Assembly: GCA_029961685.1 (NCBI GenBank)
Contig: JARWKL010000009.1
Coordinates: 20,393,237 to 20,457,236, forward strand
Source: Aristolochia californica
Lineage: Eukaryota; Streptophyta; Magnoliopsida; Piperales; Aristolochiaceae
Length of the DNA: 64,000 nt
Direction of reading: 5' to 3'
In this document: one piece after another, positions 13,601-25,900 of the stretch
Numbering within the stretch: position 1 is the stretch's first letter
Layout of the letters: each line of letters starts with the position of its first letter
Notes under the pieces: model-generated
Told to the model about the DNA's origin: nothing
The model's input: only the letters and a program-made list of their open reading frames with translations
Databases searched by the model: none
Program-made: the position numbers and the translations under genes

Positions 13601-15120
13601 ATATTGCCCATTACGCATGATAAATCCCTTTAATCTATGATAGATAGGTCAGCTTTTTGTAAATGGACAAAATAATGGCTTGTTTGACTCGGGTAAATAT
13701 CCCACTGCACGTTCACATGAGAATTAAATGAGCGTTTGTTATTCTCTTTAAAAGGTTAGGATCCATAGGTCATTTGCATCTTTAACATGTTTCAAGCATG
13801 CATATCCATTTTTTAAAGCATGTGTAGAAACATCTCTTTCTTATCAAATTCAAAGCAATTGGGGTTGTTGAACTAGTAGACTTTCCAAAACTTGGACAAC
13901 AAAACTTTTGAGTTCATTTGTGGTGTGTGAATAAATTTTATTTATTTACATTTGTTATTGGATTAAATTTTTTCCATACATAAACTCTAAAATTTTCATT
14001 TCGTTGTGATCACTATGCCTTTCATCTCTTTTTTGTCTACAAGATGATGGGAAAAGTGAAAACTCAAGTTTTGATTTTAGAAAAAAGTATACTTCCAAAA
14101 CGGAAATGCCCAATGCACAAATGTAATGCGAGATAATTAAAAAATGTGTCTGTAATTTTTAGAGATTGTAAACTCTTTTTAGTTTTTATATATCAGGTTT
14201 TACAATCGTCGGGAAAAGGGGGAGGCAGGGGATTTTTAACTGAGTGTTGATTCCAAACCCATAAGTCATTCCTTAAAAAAATATTTCCCATTACGCATGA
14301 TAAATCACTTTATAGTCAACTATGATCGTTAGGTCAGCTTTTTTTAAATGGGAAAAATAATGGTTTGTTTGGCTCGGGTAACCCACCGCACGTTCACTTG
14401 AGAATTTAATGAGCGTTTGTTATTCTTTTTAAAAGGTTTTGATCCATAGGTCATTTGCATCTTTAACATGTTTCAAGCATGCATATCCATTTTTTAAAGC
14501 ACGTGTAGAAAAATCTCTTTCTTATCAAATTCCAAGCTATTGGGGTTGTTGAACTAGTGGAATTTCCCAAACATGGAAAAAAAAACTTTTATGTTCATTT
14601 GCGGTGTGTGAATAAATTTTCTTTACTTACATTTGTTATTTCTTTAAAAATTTTCCATACGCAAACTCTAAAATTTTCATTTCGTTGTGATCTATATGCC
14701 TTTCATCTCTTCTTTGTCTACGAGATGAAGGGAAAAGTGAAAACTCAAGCTTTTATTTAAGGAAAAAAGTATACATCTAAAATGGAAATGTACAATGCAC
14801 AAATGTAGAAGGAGATAATTCCAAAAAGTGTCTATAATTTTTAGGGATTTTAAACTATTTTTAGTTTTTATATATCAGGTTTTGCAATCGTCGGGAAAAG
14901 GGGGTGGTGGGGGATTTTTAATTGAGTGTCGACTCCCAACCCATAAGTCATTCCATACAAAAATATTGCCCGTTACGCATGATAAATCACTTTACAATAA
15001 TCTATGATAGTTAGGTCCGGTTTTTTTAAATGAGCAAAATAATGGCTTGTTTGACTCGGGTAACTGTCCTTCTGGACGTTCACCTTAGAATTTAATGAGC
15101 GTTTGTTCTTTAAAAGGTTT
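7617..15120 (+). repeat. Regular block of 11 monomers
   Basis: Monomers start at 7617, 8302, 8977, 9662, 10344, 11030, 11713, 12395, 13079, 13759 and 14440 (lengths 685, 675, 685, 682, 686, 683, 682, 684, 680, 681, 681). The copies entering 8302 and 8977 are unusually alike (ATTTTACTTAATAGG before the site, GATCCAATTTTT after it), suggesting a recent single-monomer duplication. The copy at 12395 has lost the BamHI site (GATTTC). No interruption by other DNA was seen. Confidence 0.93.
13759..13828 (+). other. Representative of the best-conserved monomer core
   Basis: The first ~70 bp after the BamHI site change least between copies. In order the core has GGATCCATAGG, GTCATTTGCATC (contains ATTTGCAT), the perfect 8-bp palindrome AACATGTT, overlapping GCATGC and ATGCAT palindromes, a T run and GCATGTGTAG. 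Conservation judged by eye suggests constraint or preferential conversion; a binding site for a chromatin protein is possible but unproven. One copy is listed as the example; the others follow each phase point. Confidence 0.55.
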
Positions 15121-15787
15121 GGATCCATTGGTCATTTGCATCTTTAACATGTTTCAAGCATGCATATCCATTTTGTAAAGCATGTGTAGAAAAATCTCTT
15201 TCTTATCAAATTCAAAGCTATTGGGGTTGTAGTACCAGTGGAATTTCCCAAACTTGGATAACAAAACTTTTCTGTTCATTTGTGCTGTATGAATAAATTT
15301 TCTTTACTTACTTTTGTAATTGATTTAAATTTTTTCCATTCACAAATATTAAAAGTTTCATTTCATTGTGATCTATTTTCCTTTCATCTCTTTTTTGTCT
15401 ACGAGATTAAGGGAAAAGTGAGAACTCAAGTTTTGATTTAAGAAAAAAGTATACAACTAAAATGGAAATGCAAACTGCACAAATGTAGAGAGAGATGATT
15501 CCAAAAAGTGACTGTAATTTTTAGGGATTGTAAACTCTTTTTAGTTTTTATATATCAGGTTTTGCAATCATCGGGAAAAGGGGGAAGCGGGGGATTTTTA
15601 ACTGAGTGTTGACTCCCAACCCATAAGTCATTCATTACAAAAATATAGCCCGTTATGCATAATAAATCACTTTACAATCATCTATGATCGTTAGGTCAGC
15701 TTTTTCTAAATGGGCAAAATAATGGCTAGTTTGACTCACGTTTACGTAAGAATTTAATGAGAGTTTGTTATTCTCGTTAAAAGGTTT
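15121..15787 (+). repeat. 667-bp monomer with a ~17-bp deletion
   Basis: The gap is at ~15737 in TTGACTCACGTTTACG, where the GGTAAATATCCCACCG part of the usual sequence is missing. The rest is in normal order and phase. Confidence 0.88.
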
Positions 15788-17156
15788 GGATCCTTAGGTC
15801 ATTTGAATCTTTAACATGTTTAAAGCATGCATATCCATTTTTTAAAGCATGTGTAGAAAAAGTTCTTTCTTATCAAGTTCCAAGCCATAGGGGTTGTTGA
15901 ACTAATGGAATTTCCCAAACTTGGATAATAAAACTTTTGTGTGCATTTTTGGTGTGTGAATAAATTTTCTTTACTTACATTCGTTATTTGTTTAAATTTT
16001 TTCCATACTAAAATTCTAAAATTTTCATTTGTTTGTGATCTATTTGCCTTTCATCTCTTTTTTGTCTACGAGATGAAGGGAAAACTGAAAACTTAAGTTT
16101 TGATTTAAGAAAAAAGTATACATCTAAGATTGAAATGCCCAATGCACAAATGTAGAGAGAGATAATTCCAAAAAGTGTCGATAATTTTTAGGGATTGTAA
16201 TATCTTTTTAGTTCTTTTATATCAGTTTTAACAATCGTCAAGAAAAGGGTGTGGCAGGGGATTTTTAACTGAGTGTTGACTCCCAACCCATAAGTCATTC
16301 GTAACAAAAATATAGCCCGTTACACATGAAAAATCACTTTAGAATCATCTATGATAGTTAGGTCAGCATTTTGTAAATGGGCAAATAATTGCTTGTTTGA
16401 CTCATGTAAATATCCCACAGCACGTTCACTTGAGAATTTAATGAGCGCTTGTTATTCTCTTTAAAAGGTTTGGATCCAAAGCTTATTTGCATCTTTAACA
16501 TATTTTCAGCATGAATATCCATTTTTTAATGCATGTATAGAAAAATCTCTTTCTTATCAAATTCAAAGCTATTGGGGTTGTTGAACTAGTGGAATTTCCC
16601 AAACTTGGATAACAAAACTTTTGTGTTCATTTGTGGTGTGTGAATAAATTTTATTTTCTTACATTAGTTATTGCTTAAAATTTTTTCCTTACATAAACTC
16701 TAAAATTTTCATTTTGTAGTGATCTATTTGCCTTTCATCTGTTTTTTTACTACGAGATGAAGGGAAAAGTGAAAACTAAAGTTTTGATTTAATAAAAAAG
16801 TATATCTTAAATAGAAATGCATAATGCACAAATGTAGAGAGAGATAATTCCAAAAAGTGTCTGTAGTTTTTCGGAATTGAAAATTTTTTTTATTTTTTTA
16901 TATTTTAGGTATTGCAATCGTCAGGAAAATGGGATGGTGGGGGATTTTTAACTGAGTGGTGACTCCCAACCCTGAAGGTATTCCTTACAAAAATAAAGCC
17001 CGTTACACATAATAAATCACTTTACAATCATCTATGATCGTTTGGTTAACCTTTTTGTAAATGGGCAAAATAATATCTAGTTTGACTCAGGTAAATATCC
17101 CACCGCACGTTCACTTGAGATATTAATGAGAGTTTGTTATTCTCTTTAAAAGGCTT
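15788..17156 (+). repeat. Two regular monomers
   Basis: They start at 15788 and 16472 (684 and 685 bp). The BamHI site is intact in both. Nothing unusual beyond scattered substitutions. Confidence 0.92.
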
Positions 17157-17552
17157 GGATCCGTAGGTCATTTGAATCTTTAACATATTTCAAGCATGCA
17201 TAATTTTTTTTTAAAGCAAGTGCAAAAAAATCTTTTTGTTATCAAATTCCAAAAAGTGTCTGTAATTTTTAGGGATTGTAAATTCTTTTTAGTTTTTATT
17301 TATCAGGTTTTGCAATCGTCGAGAAAAGGGGGAGGCGGAGGATTTTTAACAAGGTGTTGACTCCCAACCAATAAGTCATTACTTACAAAAATATAGCCCG
17401 TTACGCATGATAAATCAGTTTACAATCATCTATGATCGTTAGGACAACTTTTTGTAAAAGGGAAAAATAATGGCTAGTTTGACTCTGGTAAATATCCACA
17501 ACACGTTCACTTGAGAATTTAATGAGCGTTTGTTATTCTCTATCAAAGGTTT
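17157..17552 (+). repeat. Truncated 396-bp monomer
   Basis: About 287 bp are missing. At 17245-17252 ATCAAATTCCAAAAAGTGTC joins the AAATTCCAAGC segment near monomer offset 95 directly to the TAATTCCAAAAAGTG segment near offset 380. Both parental positions contain AATTCCAA, so an 8-bp match spans the junction, as expected for a deletion between short direct repeats. The junction is also the apparent left edge of a segment that recurs at ~29.05 kb. Confidence 0.92.
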
Positions 17553-20500
17553 GGATCCATAGGTCACTTGCATCTTTAACATGTTTCAAGCTTGCATATC
17601 CATTTTTTTCAAGCATGTGTAGAAAATTCTCTTTCTAATAAAAGACCAAGCTATTGGGTTGTTGAACAAGTGGAATTTCCAAAACTTGGATACCAAAACT
17701 TTTGTGTTCATTTGTGGTGTATGAATAAATTTTCTTTACATACATTTGTTACTCCTTAAAATTTTTTCTACCAATAAACTCTAAAAATTTTATTTCGTAG
17801 TGATTTATTTGCCTTTCATCTCTTTTTTGTCTACGAGAAGAAGGGAAAAGTGAAAACTCAAGTTTTAATTTAAGAAAAAAGTATACATCTAAATTGGAAA
17901 TGACAATGCGTAGAGAGAGATAATTCCAAAAAGTGTCTGTAATTTTTAGGGATTATAAACTCTTTTTAGTTTTTATATATCAGGTTTTGCAATCGTCAGG
18001 AAAAGGGAGAGGTATGGGATTTTTAACTAAGTGTTGACTCCAAACCCATAACTCATTGCTTACAAAAATATAGCCCGTTACGCATGATAAATCAATTTAC
18101 AATCATCTATGATTATTAGGTCAACTTTTAGTAAATGAGCAAAATAATGGCGTGTTTGACTTGGTAAATATGCCACAGCACGTTCAATTGAGAATTTAAT
18201 GAGTGTTTGTTATTCTTTTTAAAAGGTCTGGATCCAAAGGTCATTTGCATCTTTAACATGTTTCAAGCATGCATATCCATTTTTTAAAGTATATGTAGAA
18301 AAATCTCTTTCTTATCATCCAAGCTATTGGAGTTGTTGAACTAGTGAAATTTCCCAAACTTTGATAACAAAAATTTTGTGTTCATTTGTGGTGTGTGAAT
18401 AAATTTTCGTTATTTGCATTTGTTATTGCTTAAAATTTTTCCATACACAAACTCTAAAATTTTCATTTCATTGTGATCTAGTTGGCTTTCATCTCTTTTT
18501 TGTCAACGAGATGAAGGGAAAAGTGAAAACTCAAGTTTTGATTTTAAAAAAATATACATCGTAAATGGAAATGCACAATGCATAAATATAGAGATAGATA
18601 ATTCCCAAAAGTGTGGGTAATTTTTAGGGATTGTGAATTCTTTTTAGTTTTTATTTATCAGGTTTTACAATCGTTGGGAAAAGGGGGAGGCGGGGGATAT
18701 TTAACTGAGTGTTGATTCCCAACCAATAAGTCTTTCCTTACAAAGATATAGTCAGTTACGCAAGATAAATCGCTTTAAAATCATCTATGATCGTTAGGTC
18801 AGCATCTTGTAAATAGGCAAAATAATGGCTTGTTTGACTCGAGTAAATATCCCACCGAACGTTCACTTGAGAATTTAATGGGCATTTGCTATTCTCTCTA
18901 AAAGGTTTAGATCCGTAGCTCATTTGCATCTTTAACATGTTTCAAGCATGCATATCCATTTTTTAAAGCATGTGTAGAAAAATCTCTTTCTTATCAAATT
19001 CCAAGCTACTGTGGTTGTTGAACTACTGGAATTTCCCAAACTTGGATAACAAAACTTTTGTGTTCTTTTGTGGTGTGTGAATAAATTTACTTTACTTACA
19101 TTTTTTATTGCTTTAAATTTTTTTCGTACACGCACTCTAAAATTTTCATCTCGTTGTGATATATTTTCCTTTCATCTCTTTTTTGTCTACGAGATGAAGG
19201 GAAAAGTGAAAACTCAAGTTTTGATTTAATAAAAAATAATACATCTAAAATGGAAATGCATAATGCACAAATGTAGAGAGAGCTAATTCCAAAAAGTGTC
19301 TGTAATTTATAGGGATTTTAAAATCTTTTTAGTTTTTATAGATCAAGTTTTGCAATTGTCGGGAAAAGGGGGAGGGGGGGGATTTTTAACTGAGTCTTGA
19401 CTCCTAACCCATAAGTAATTCCTTACAAAAATATAGCCTGTTACGCGTGATAAATCACTGTACAATCATCTATGATCGTTACGCCAGTTTTTTTGAGTGG
19501 ACAAAATATCTACTTGTTTGACTCGTGTAAATATCCCTCTGCACGTCCACTTCAGAATATAATGAGCATTTCATATTATCTTTAAACGGTTTGGATCCAT
19601 AGATCATTTGCATCTTTAACATGTTTCAAGCATGCATATCCATTTTTTAAAGCATGTGTGGAAAAATCTTTTTCTTATCAAATTCCAAGCTATTGGGGTT
19701 GTTGAACTAGTGGAATTTCCCAAACTTGGATAACAAAACTTTGGTGTTCAATTGTGGTGTGTGAATAAACTTTATTTAGTTGCATTTGTTATTGCTTTAA
19801 ATTTTTCCATACTGAAACTTTTCATTTCGTTGTGATTTAGTTGGCTTTCATTTTTTTTTTTTTTGTCTACGAGATGAAGGGAAAATGGAAAACTCAAGTT
19901 TTGTTTTAAAAAAATGTATACATCCTAAATGAAAATGCAAAATGCATAAATGTAGAGATAAATAATTCCAAAAAGTGTGTGTAATTTTTAGGGATTGTAA
20001 ATTCTTTTTAGTTTTTATTTATCAGGTTTTACAATCGTCGGGAAAAGGGGAGGCGGGGGATATTTAACTGAGTGTTTACTCCCAACCAATAAGTCATTCC
20101 TTACAAAGATATAGCCAGTTACACATGATAAATCACTTTAAAATCATCTATGATTGTTAGGTCAGCTTCTTGTAGATAGGCAAAATAATGGCTTGTTTGA
20201 CTCGGGTAAATATCCAACCGCATGTTCACTTGAAAATTTAATGAGTGTTTTTTATTCTCTTTAAATTTTTTGGATCCATAACTCATTTTCATCTTTAACA
20301 TGTTTCAAGCATGCATATCCATTTTTTAAAGCATGTGTAGAAAAATCTCCTTCTTATCAAATTCCAAGCTATTGGGGTTGTTGAACTAGTGGAATTTCCC
20401 AAACTTGGATAACAAAACTTTTGTGTTCTTTTGTTGTGTGTGAATAATTTTCTTTTCTTACATTTTTTATTGCTTTAAATTTTTTCCGTACACACTCTCT

Positions 20501-22437
20501 AAAATTTTCATCTTGTTGTGATCTATTTGCCTTTGATCTCTTTTTTTGTCTACGAGATGAAGGGAAAAGTGAAAACTCAGGTTTTCATTTAAGAAAAAAG
20601 GATACTTCTAAAATGGAAATCCACAATGCACAAATGTAGAGAGAGCTAATTCCAAAAAGTTTCTGTAAATTTTTGGGATTGTAAACTCTTTTTAGTTTTT
20701 ATATATCAGGTTTTGCAATCGTAGGGAAAAGTGGGAGATGGGGGATTTTTAATTGAGTGTTGACTCCCAACCATAAGTCATTCCTTACAAAAATATAACC
20801 CGTTATGCATGATAAATCACTTTACAATCATCTATGATCGTTAGGTCAGTTTTTTTAAATGGGCAAAATAATTGCTTGTTTGACTCTGGTAAATATCCCA
20901 CTGCACGTTCATTTCAGAATTTAATGAGCATTTCTTATTATCTTTAAACGGTTTGGATCCATAGGTCATTTTCATCTTTAACATGTTTCAAGCATGCATA
21001 TCCATTTTTTAAGCATGTGTAAAAAAATCACTTTCTTGTCAAATTCCAAGCTATTGGGGTTGTTGAACGAGTGGAACTTCCCAAACTTGGATAACAAAAC
21101 TTTTGTGTTCATTTGTGGTGTGTGAATAAATTTTATTTACTTACATTTGTTATTGCTTAAAAAAATTTCCATACTTAAACTCTCAAATTTTCATTTCGTT
21201 GTGATCTATTTGCCTTTCATCTATTTTTTGTCTACGAGATGAAGGGAAAAGTGAAAATTGTAGTTTTGATTTAAGAAATAAGTATACATCTAAAACTGAA
21301 ATGCACATTGCAAAAAAGAAGAGAGAGATATTTCCAATTTTTTTTTTGTAATTTCTAGGGATTGTAAGCTGATTTTAGTTTTTATATATAAGGGTTTGCA
21401 ATCATCGGGAAAAGGGGGAGGCAGTGGATTTTTAAATGAGTGTGGACTCCCAACCCATAAGTAATTCCTTACAAAACTATAAATCGTTTTGCATAATAAA
21501 TCACTTTACAATCATATATGATCGTTAGGTCAGCTTTTTGTAAATGGGCAAAATAATAGCTAGTTTGTGTCAGGTAAATATCCAACCACACGTTTACATG
21601 AGAATCTAATGAGAGTATGTTATTTTCTTTAAAAGGTTTGGATCCAAAGGTCATTTGCCTCTTAAAAATGTTTCAAGCATGCATATCCATTTTTTAAAGC
21701 ATGTGTAGAAAAATCTCTTTCTTATCAAATTCCAAGCTATTGGGGTTGTTGAACTAGTGGACTTTCCCAAACTTGGATAACAAAACTTTTGTATTCATTT
21801 GCAGTGTGTGAATAAATTTCCTTGGCTTACATTTGTTATTGCTTTAAATTTTTTCCATACACAAACTCTGAAATTTTCATTTCATTTTGATCTATTTGCC
21901 TTTCATCTCTTTTTTGTCTACGAGATGAAGGGAAAAGTGAAATCTCAAGTTTTGATTTAAGAAATAAGTATATATCTATAATGGAAATGCACAATACACA
22001 AAAGAAGAGAGAGATATTTCAAAAAACTGTTTGTAACTTTTAGGGATTGTTCGCTGATTTTAGTTTTTAAATATAAGGTTTTGCAATTGTCGGGAAAAGG
22101 GGGAGGCAGGGGATTTTTAACTGCGCGATGACTCCCAAAACATAAGTCATTCCTAAAAAAAAATATTCCCGTTATGCATGATAAATCACTTTACAATCAT
22201 TTATGATCGTTAAGTCAAGTTTTTGTAAAAGGGGTAAATAATGGTTTGTTTGACTTTGGTAAATATCCCACCGCACATTCACTTGAGAATTTAAAGAGTG
22301 TTTTTATTCTCTTTAAAAGGTTTGGATCCATAGGTCATTTTCTTCTTTAGCATGTTTCAAGCATGCATAACCATTTTTTAAAGCATGTGTAGAAAGATCT
22401 CTTTCTTATCAAATTCCAAGCTACTGGGGTTGTTGAA
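17245..22437 (+). repeat. Higher-order segment, copy A (~5.2 kb)
   Basis: Monomer-specific variants appear in the same order here and at ~29.05-32.8 kb: GGACAACTTTTTGTAAAAG with CTAGTTTGACTC; the GATCTAGTTGGCTTTC and CAAAGATATAG copy; TTATTATCTTTAAACGG; AAGAAGAGAGAGATATTT with GTAAGCTGATTTTAG; GTCATTTTCTTCTTTA. Copy A has two more monomers than copy B in the middle. Both apparent edges of A (17245 and ~22437) fall on deletion junctions. Edges were judged by eye and may shift by tens of bases. Confidence 0.75.
17553..22323 (+). repeat. Regular block of 7 monomers
   Basis: Starts at 17553, 18230, 18909, 19593, 20272, 20955 and 21640 (677, 679, 684, 679, 683, 685, 684 bp). The sequence alternates with a two-monomer rhythm: the copies leading into 18909 and 20272 both have CTTACAAAGATATAG and CAGCTTCTTGTA, and the following copies both have CCGTACAC. 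A T14 run lies at 19851-19864. Most of the block recurs at 29.4-32.7 kb. Confidence 0.92.
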
Positions 22438-22945
22438 ATTTTCTTTACTTACATTTGTTATTGCATTAAATTTTTTCCGTACACACACTCTAAAATTTTC
22501 TTTTTGTTGTAATCTATTTGGCTTTCATCTCTTCTTTGTCTACGAGATGAAGGCGAAAGTGAAAACTCAAGTTTTGATTTAAGAAAAAAGTTTACATCTA
22601 AAATGGAAATGCACAATGCACAAATGTAGAGAGACATAATTCCAAAAAGTGTTTGTAATTTTTAGGAATTGTAAACTCTTTTTAGTTTTTATATATCAGG
22701 TTTTGCAATCGTCGGGAAAAGGGGAAGGCGGGGGATTTTTAACTCAGTGTTGACTCCTAACCCATATGTCATTCCTTACAAAATATAGCCCGTTACGCAG
22801 GATAAATCACTTTACAATTATCGATGATTGTTAGGTCAACTTTTTATTAACGGGCAAAATAATGGCATCTTTGACTCGGGTAAATATCCCACGGCACGTT
22901 CACTTCAAAATTTAATGAGCATTTATTTATCTCTTTAAAATGTTT
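22324..22945 (+). repeat. 622-bp monomer with a ~62-bp deletion
   Basis: At ~22437 GGGGTTGTTGAAATTTTCTT joins the TTGTTGAA segment to the AATTTTCTTTACTTAC segment, losing the CTAGTGG...GTGTGTG part. The sequence left of the junction resembles the copy at 32715; the sequence right of it (CCGTACACACACTC) belongs to another variant group. Confidence 0.9.
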
Positions 22946-25900
22946 GAATCCATAGGTCATTTGCATATTTAACATGTTTCAAGCATGTTTATCCATTTTT
23001 TAAAGCATGTGTAGAAAATTGTCTTCTCATCAAATTCCAAACTACTAGGGTTGTTGAACAAGTGGAATTTCCCAAACTTGGATAACAAAACTTTTGTGTT
23101 CTTTTGTGTTGTGTGAATAAATTTTCTTTACTTATATTTATTATTGCTTTAAATTTTTTCCGTACACACACTCTTAAATTTTCATTTCGTTGTGATCTGT
23201 TAACCTTTCATCTCTATTTTGTCTACAAGAAGAAGGGAAAAGTAAAAAATCAAGTTTTGTTTTAAGAAAAAAGGATACATCGAAAATGGAAATGCACAAT
23301 GCACAAATGTAGAGAGAGCTAATTCCAAAAAGTGTCTGTAATTTTTAGGGATTGTAAACTCTTTTTAGTTTTTATATATCAGGTTTTGCAATCGTCGGGA
23401 AAAGGGGGTGGCGGAGGATTTTTAACTGAGTGTTGACTTCCAATCCATAAGCCATTCCTTACAAAAATTGAGCCTGTTGCACATAATAAATCACTTTACA
23501 ATCATCTATGATCGTTAGGTCAGCCTTTTATATATGGGCAAAATAATGGCTTGTTTGACTCGGGTAAATATCCCACCGCATGTTCACTTGAGAATTTAAT
23601 GAGTGTTTGTTATTCTCTTTAAAAGATTTGGATCCATTGGTCCTTTCCATCTTTAATATTTTTCAAGTATGCATCTCCATTTTTTAAATCATGTGTAGAA
23701 AAATCTCTCTTTTATAAAATTTCAAGCTATTTGGGTTGTTGAACTAGTGGAATTTTCCTAACATGGTTAACAAAACTTTTGTGTTCATTTGTGCTGTGTG
23801 AATAAATTTTCTTTACTTACATTTGTTATTGCTCCAAATTTTTTCCATACTCAAACTCTAAAAATTTTATTTCGCTGTGATCTATTTGCCTTTCGTCTCT
23901 TTTTTGTCTACGAGATGAAGGGAAAAGTGACTCAAGTTTTGATTTATGAAAAAAGTATACATCTAAAATGGAAATGTACAGTGCACAAATTTAGAGAGAG
24001 ATAATTCCAAAAAGTGTCCGTAATTTTTAGGGATTGTAAACTATTTTTAGTTTTTATATATCAAATTTTGCAATCGTTGGGAAAAGCAGGAGGCAGGGGA
24101 TTTTTAACTGAATGTTGACTCCCAACCCATAAGGCATTCCTTACAAAAATATAGCCCGTTACACATAATAAATCACTTTACAATCATCTACGATCGTTAG
24201 GTCAGCTTTTTGTAAATGGGCAAAATAATTGCTTGTTTGACTCGAGTAGATATGCCATTGTACGTTCACATGAGAATTTATTGAGCATTTATTATTCTCT
24301 TGAAAAGGTTTGGATCCATAGGTCATTTGCCTCTTTAACATTTTCAAGCCTGCATATCCATTTTTTAAAGCATATGTAGAAAAAAAAAATTTCTTATTCA
24401 ATTCCAAGCTATTGGGTTTGTTGAACTAGTGGACTTTTTCGAACTTGGATAACAAAAATTTTTAGGTCATTTTTGGTGTGTGATTAAATTTTATTTACTT
24501 ACATTTGTTATTGCTTTAAATTTTTTTCATACACAATCTCTAAAATTTTCATTTCGTTTTGATATGTTTGCCTTTCATCTTTTTTTTGTCTACTAGATGA
24601 AAGGAAAAGTTAAAACTCAAGTTTTGATTTAAGAAAAACGTATACATCTAAAATGGAAATTCACAATGCAAATGTAGAGGGAGAGAATTCCAAAAAGTGT
24701 CTATATTTTTTAGGGATTGTAAACTGTTTTTAGTTTTTAAATATAAGGTTTTGGAATCGTCGGGAAAAGGGGGAGGCGGAGGATTTCTAACTGAGTGTTG
24801 ACTCCCAACCCATAAGTCATTCCTTACCAAAATATAGCCTGTTATGCATAATAAATCACTTTACAATCATCTATGATCGTAAGGTCAGCTTTTTGTAAAT
24901 AGGCAAAATAATGGCTAGTTTTAATCGGATAAATATCCCATTGGATGTTCACTTGACAATTTAATCAGCATTTTTTATTCTTTTTAAAAGGTTTGGATCC
25001 ATAGGTCATTTGCATCTTTAACATGTTTCAAGCATGCATATCCATTTTATAATGCATGTGTAGAAAAAGTTCTTTCGTATCAAAGTCCAAGCTATTGGGG
25101 TTGTTGAACTAGTGGAATTTTTCAAATTTGGACAACGAAACTTTTGTGTTCATTTGTGGTGTGTGAATAAATTTTATTTATTTACATTTGTTATTACATT
25201 AAATGTTTTCCATACATAATCTCTAAATTCTTCATTTCGTTGTGATCTATTTGCCTTTCATCTCGTTTTGTCTACAGGATGAAGGGAAAAGTGAAAACTC
25301 TAGTTTTGATTTTCGAATAAAGTAAACATCTAAAATGGAAACACACAATGCACAAATGTAGAGAGAGATAATTCCAGAAAATGTCTTTAATTTTGAAGGA
25401 TTGTAAACTCTTTTTAGTTTTTATATATCAGGTTTTGCAATTGTCGGGAAAAGGGGGAGGCGGGGATTTTTGACTGAGTGTTGACTCCCAACCCAAAAGT
25501 CATTCCTTATAAAAATATAGCCCTTAACACATGATAAATCACTTTATAATCATCTATGATCGTTAGGTCAGCTTTTTGTAAATGGGCAAAATAATGGCTT
25601 GTTTGACTCTGGTAAATATCCACCGCACGTTCACTTGAGATTTAATGAGCGTTTGTTATTCTCTTTAAAAGGTTTGGATCCATAGGTCATTAGCATCTTT
25701 AACATGTTTCAAGCATGCATATCCATTTTTTAAAGCATGTGTAGAAAAATCTCTTTCTTACAAAATTCGAAGCTATTGGGGTTGTTGAGCTAGTGGAATT
25801 TCCCAAACTTTGTTAACAAAACGTTTGTGTTCATTGGTGGTGTGTGAATAAATTTTCTTTACTTCAATTGTGATTGCTTAAAATTTTTTCCATACATGCA

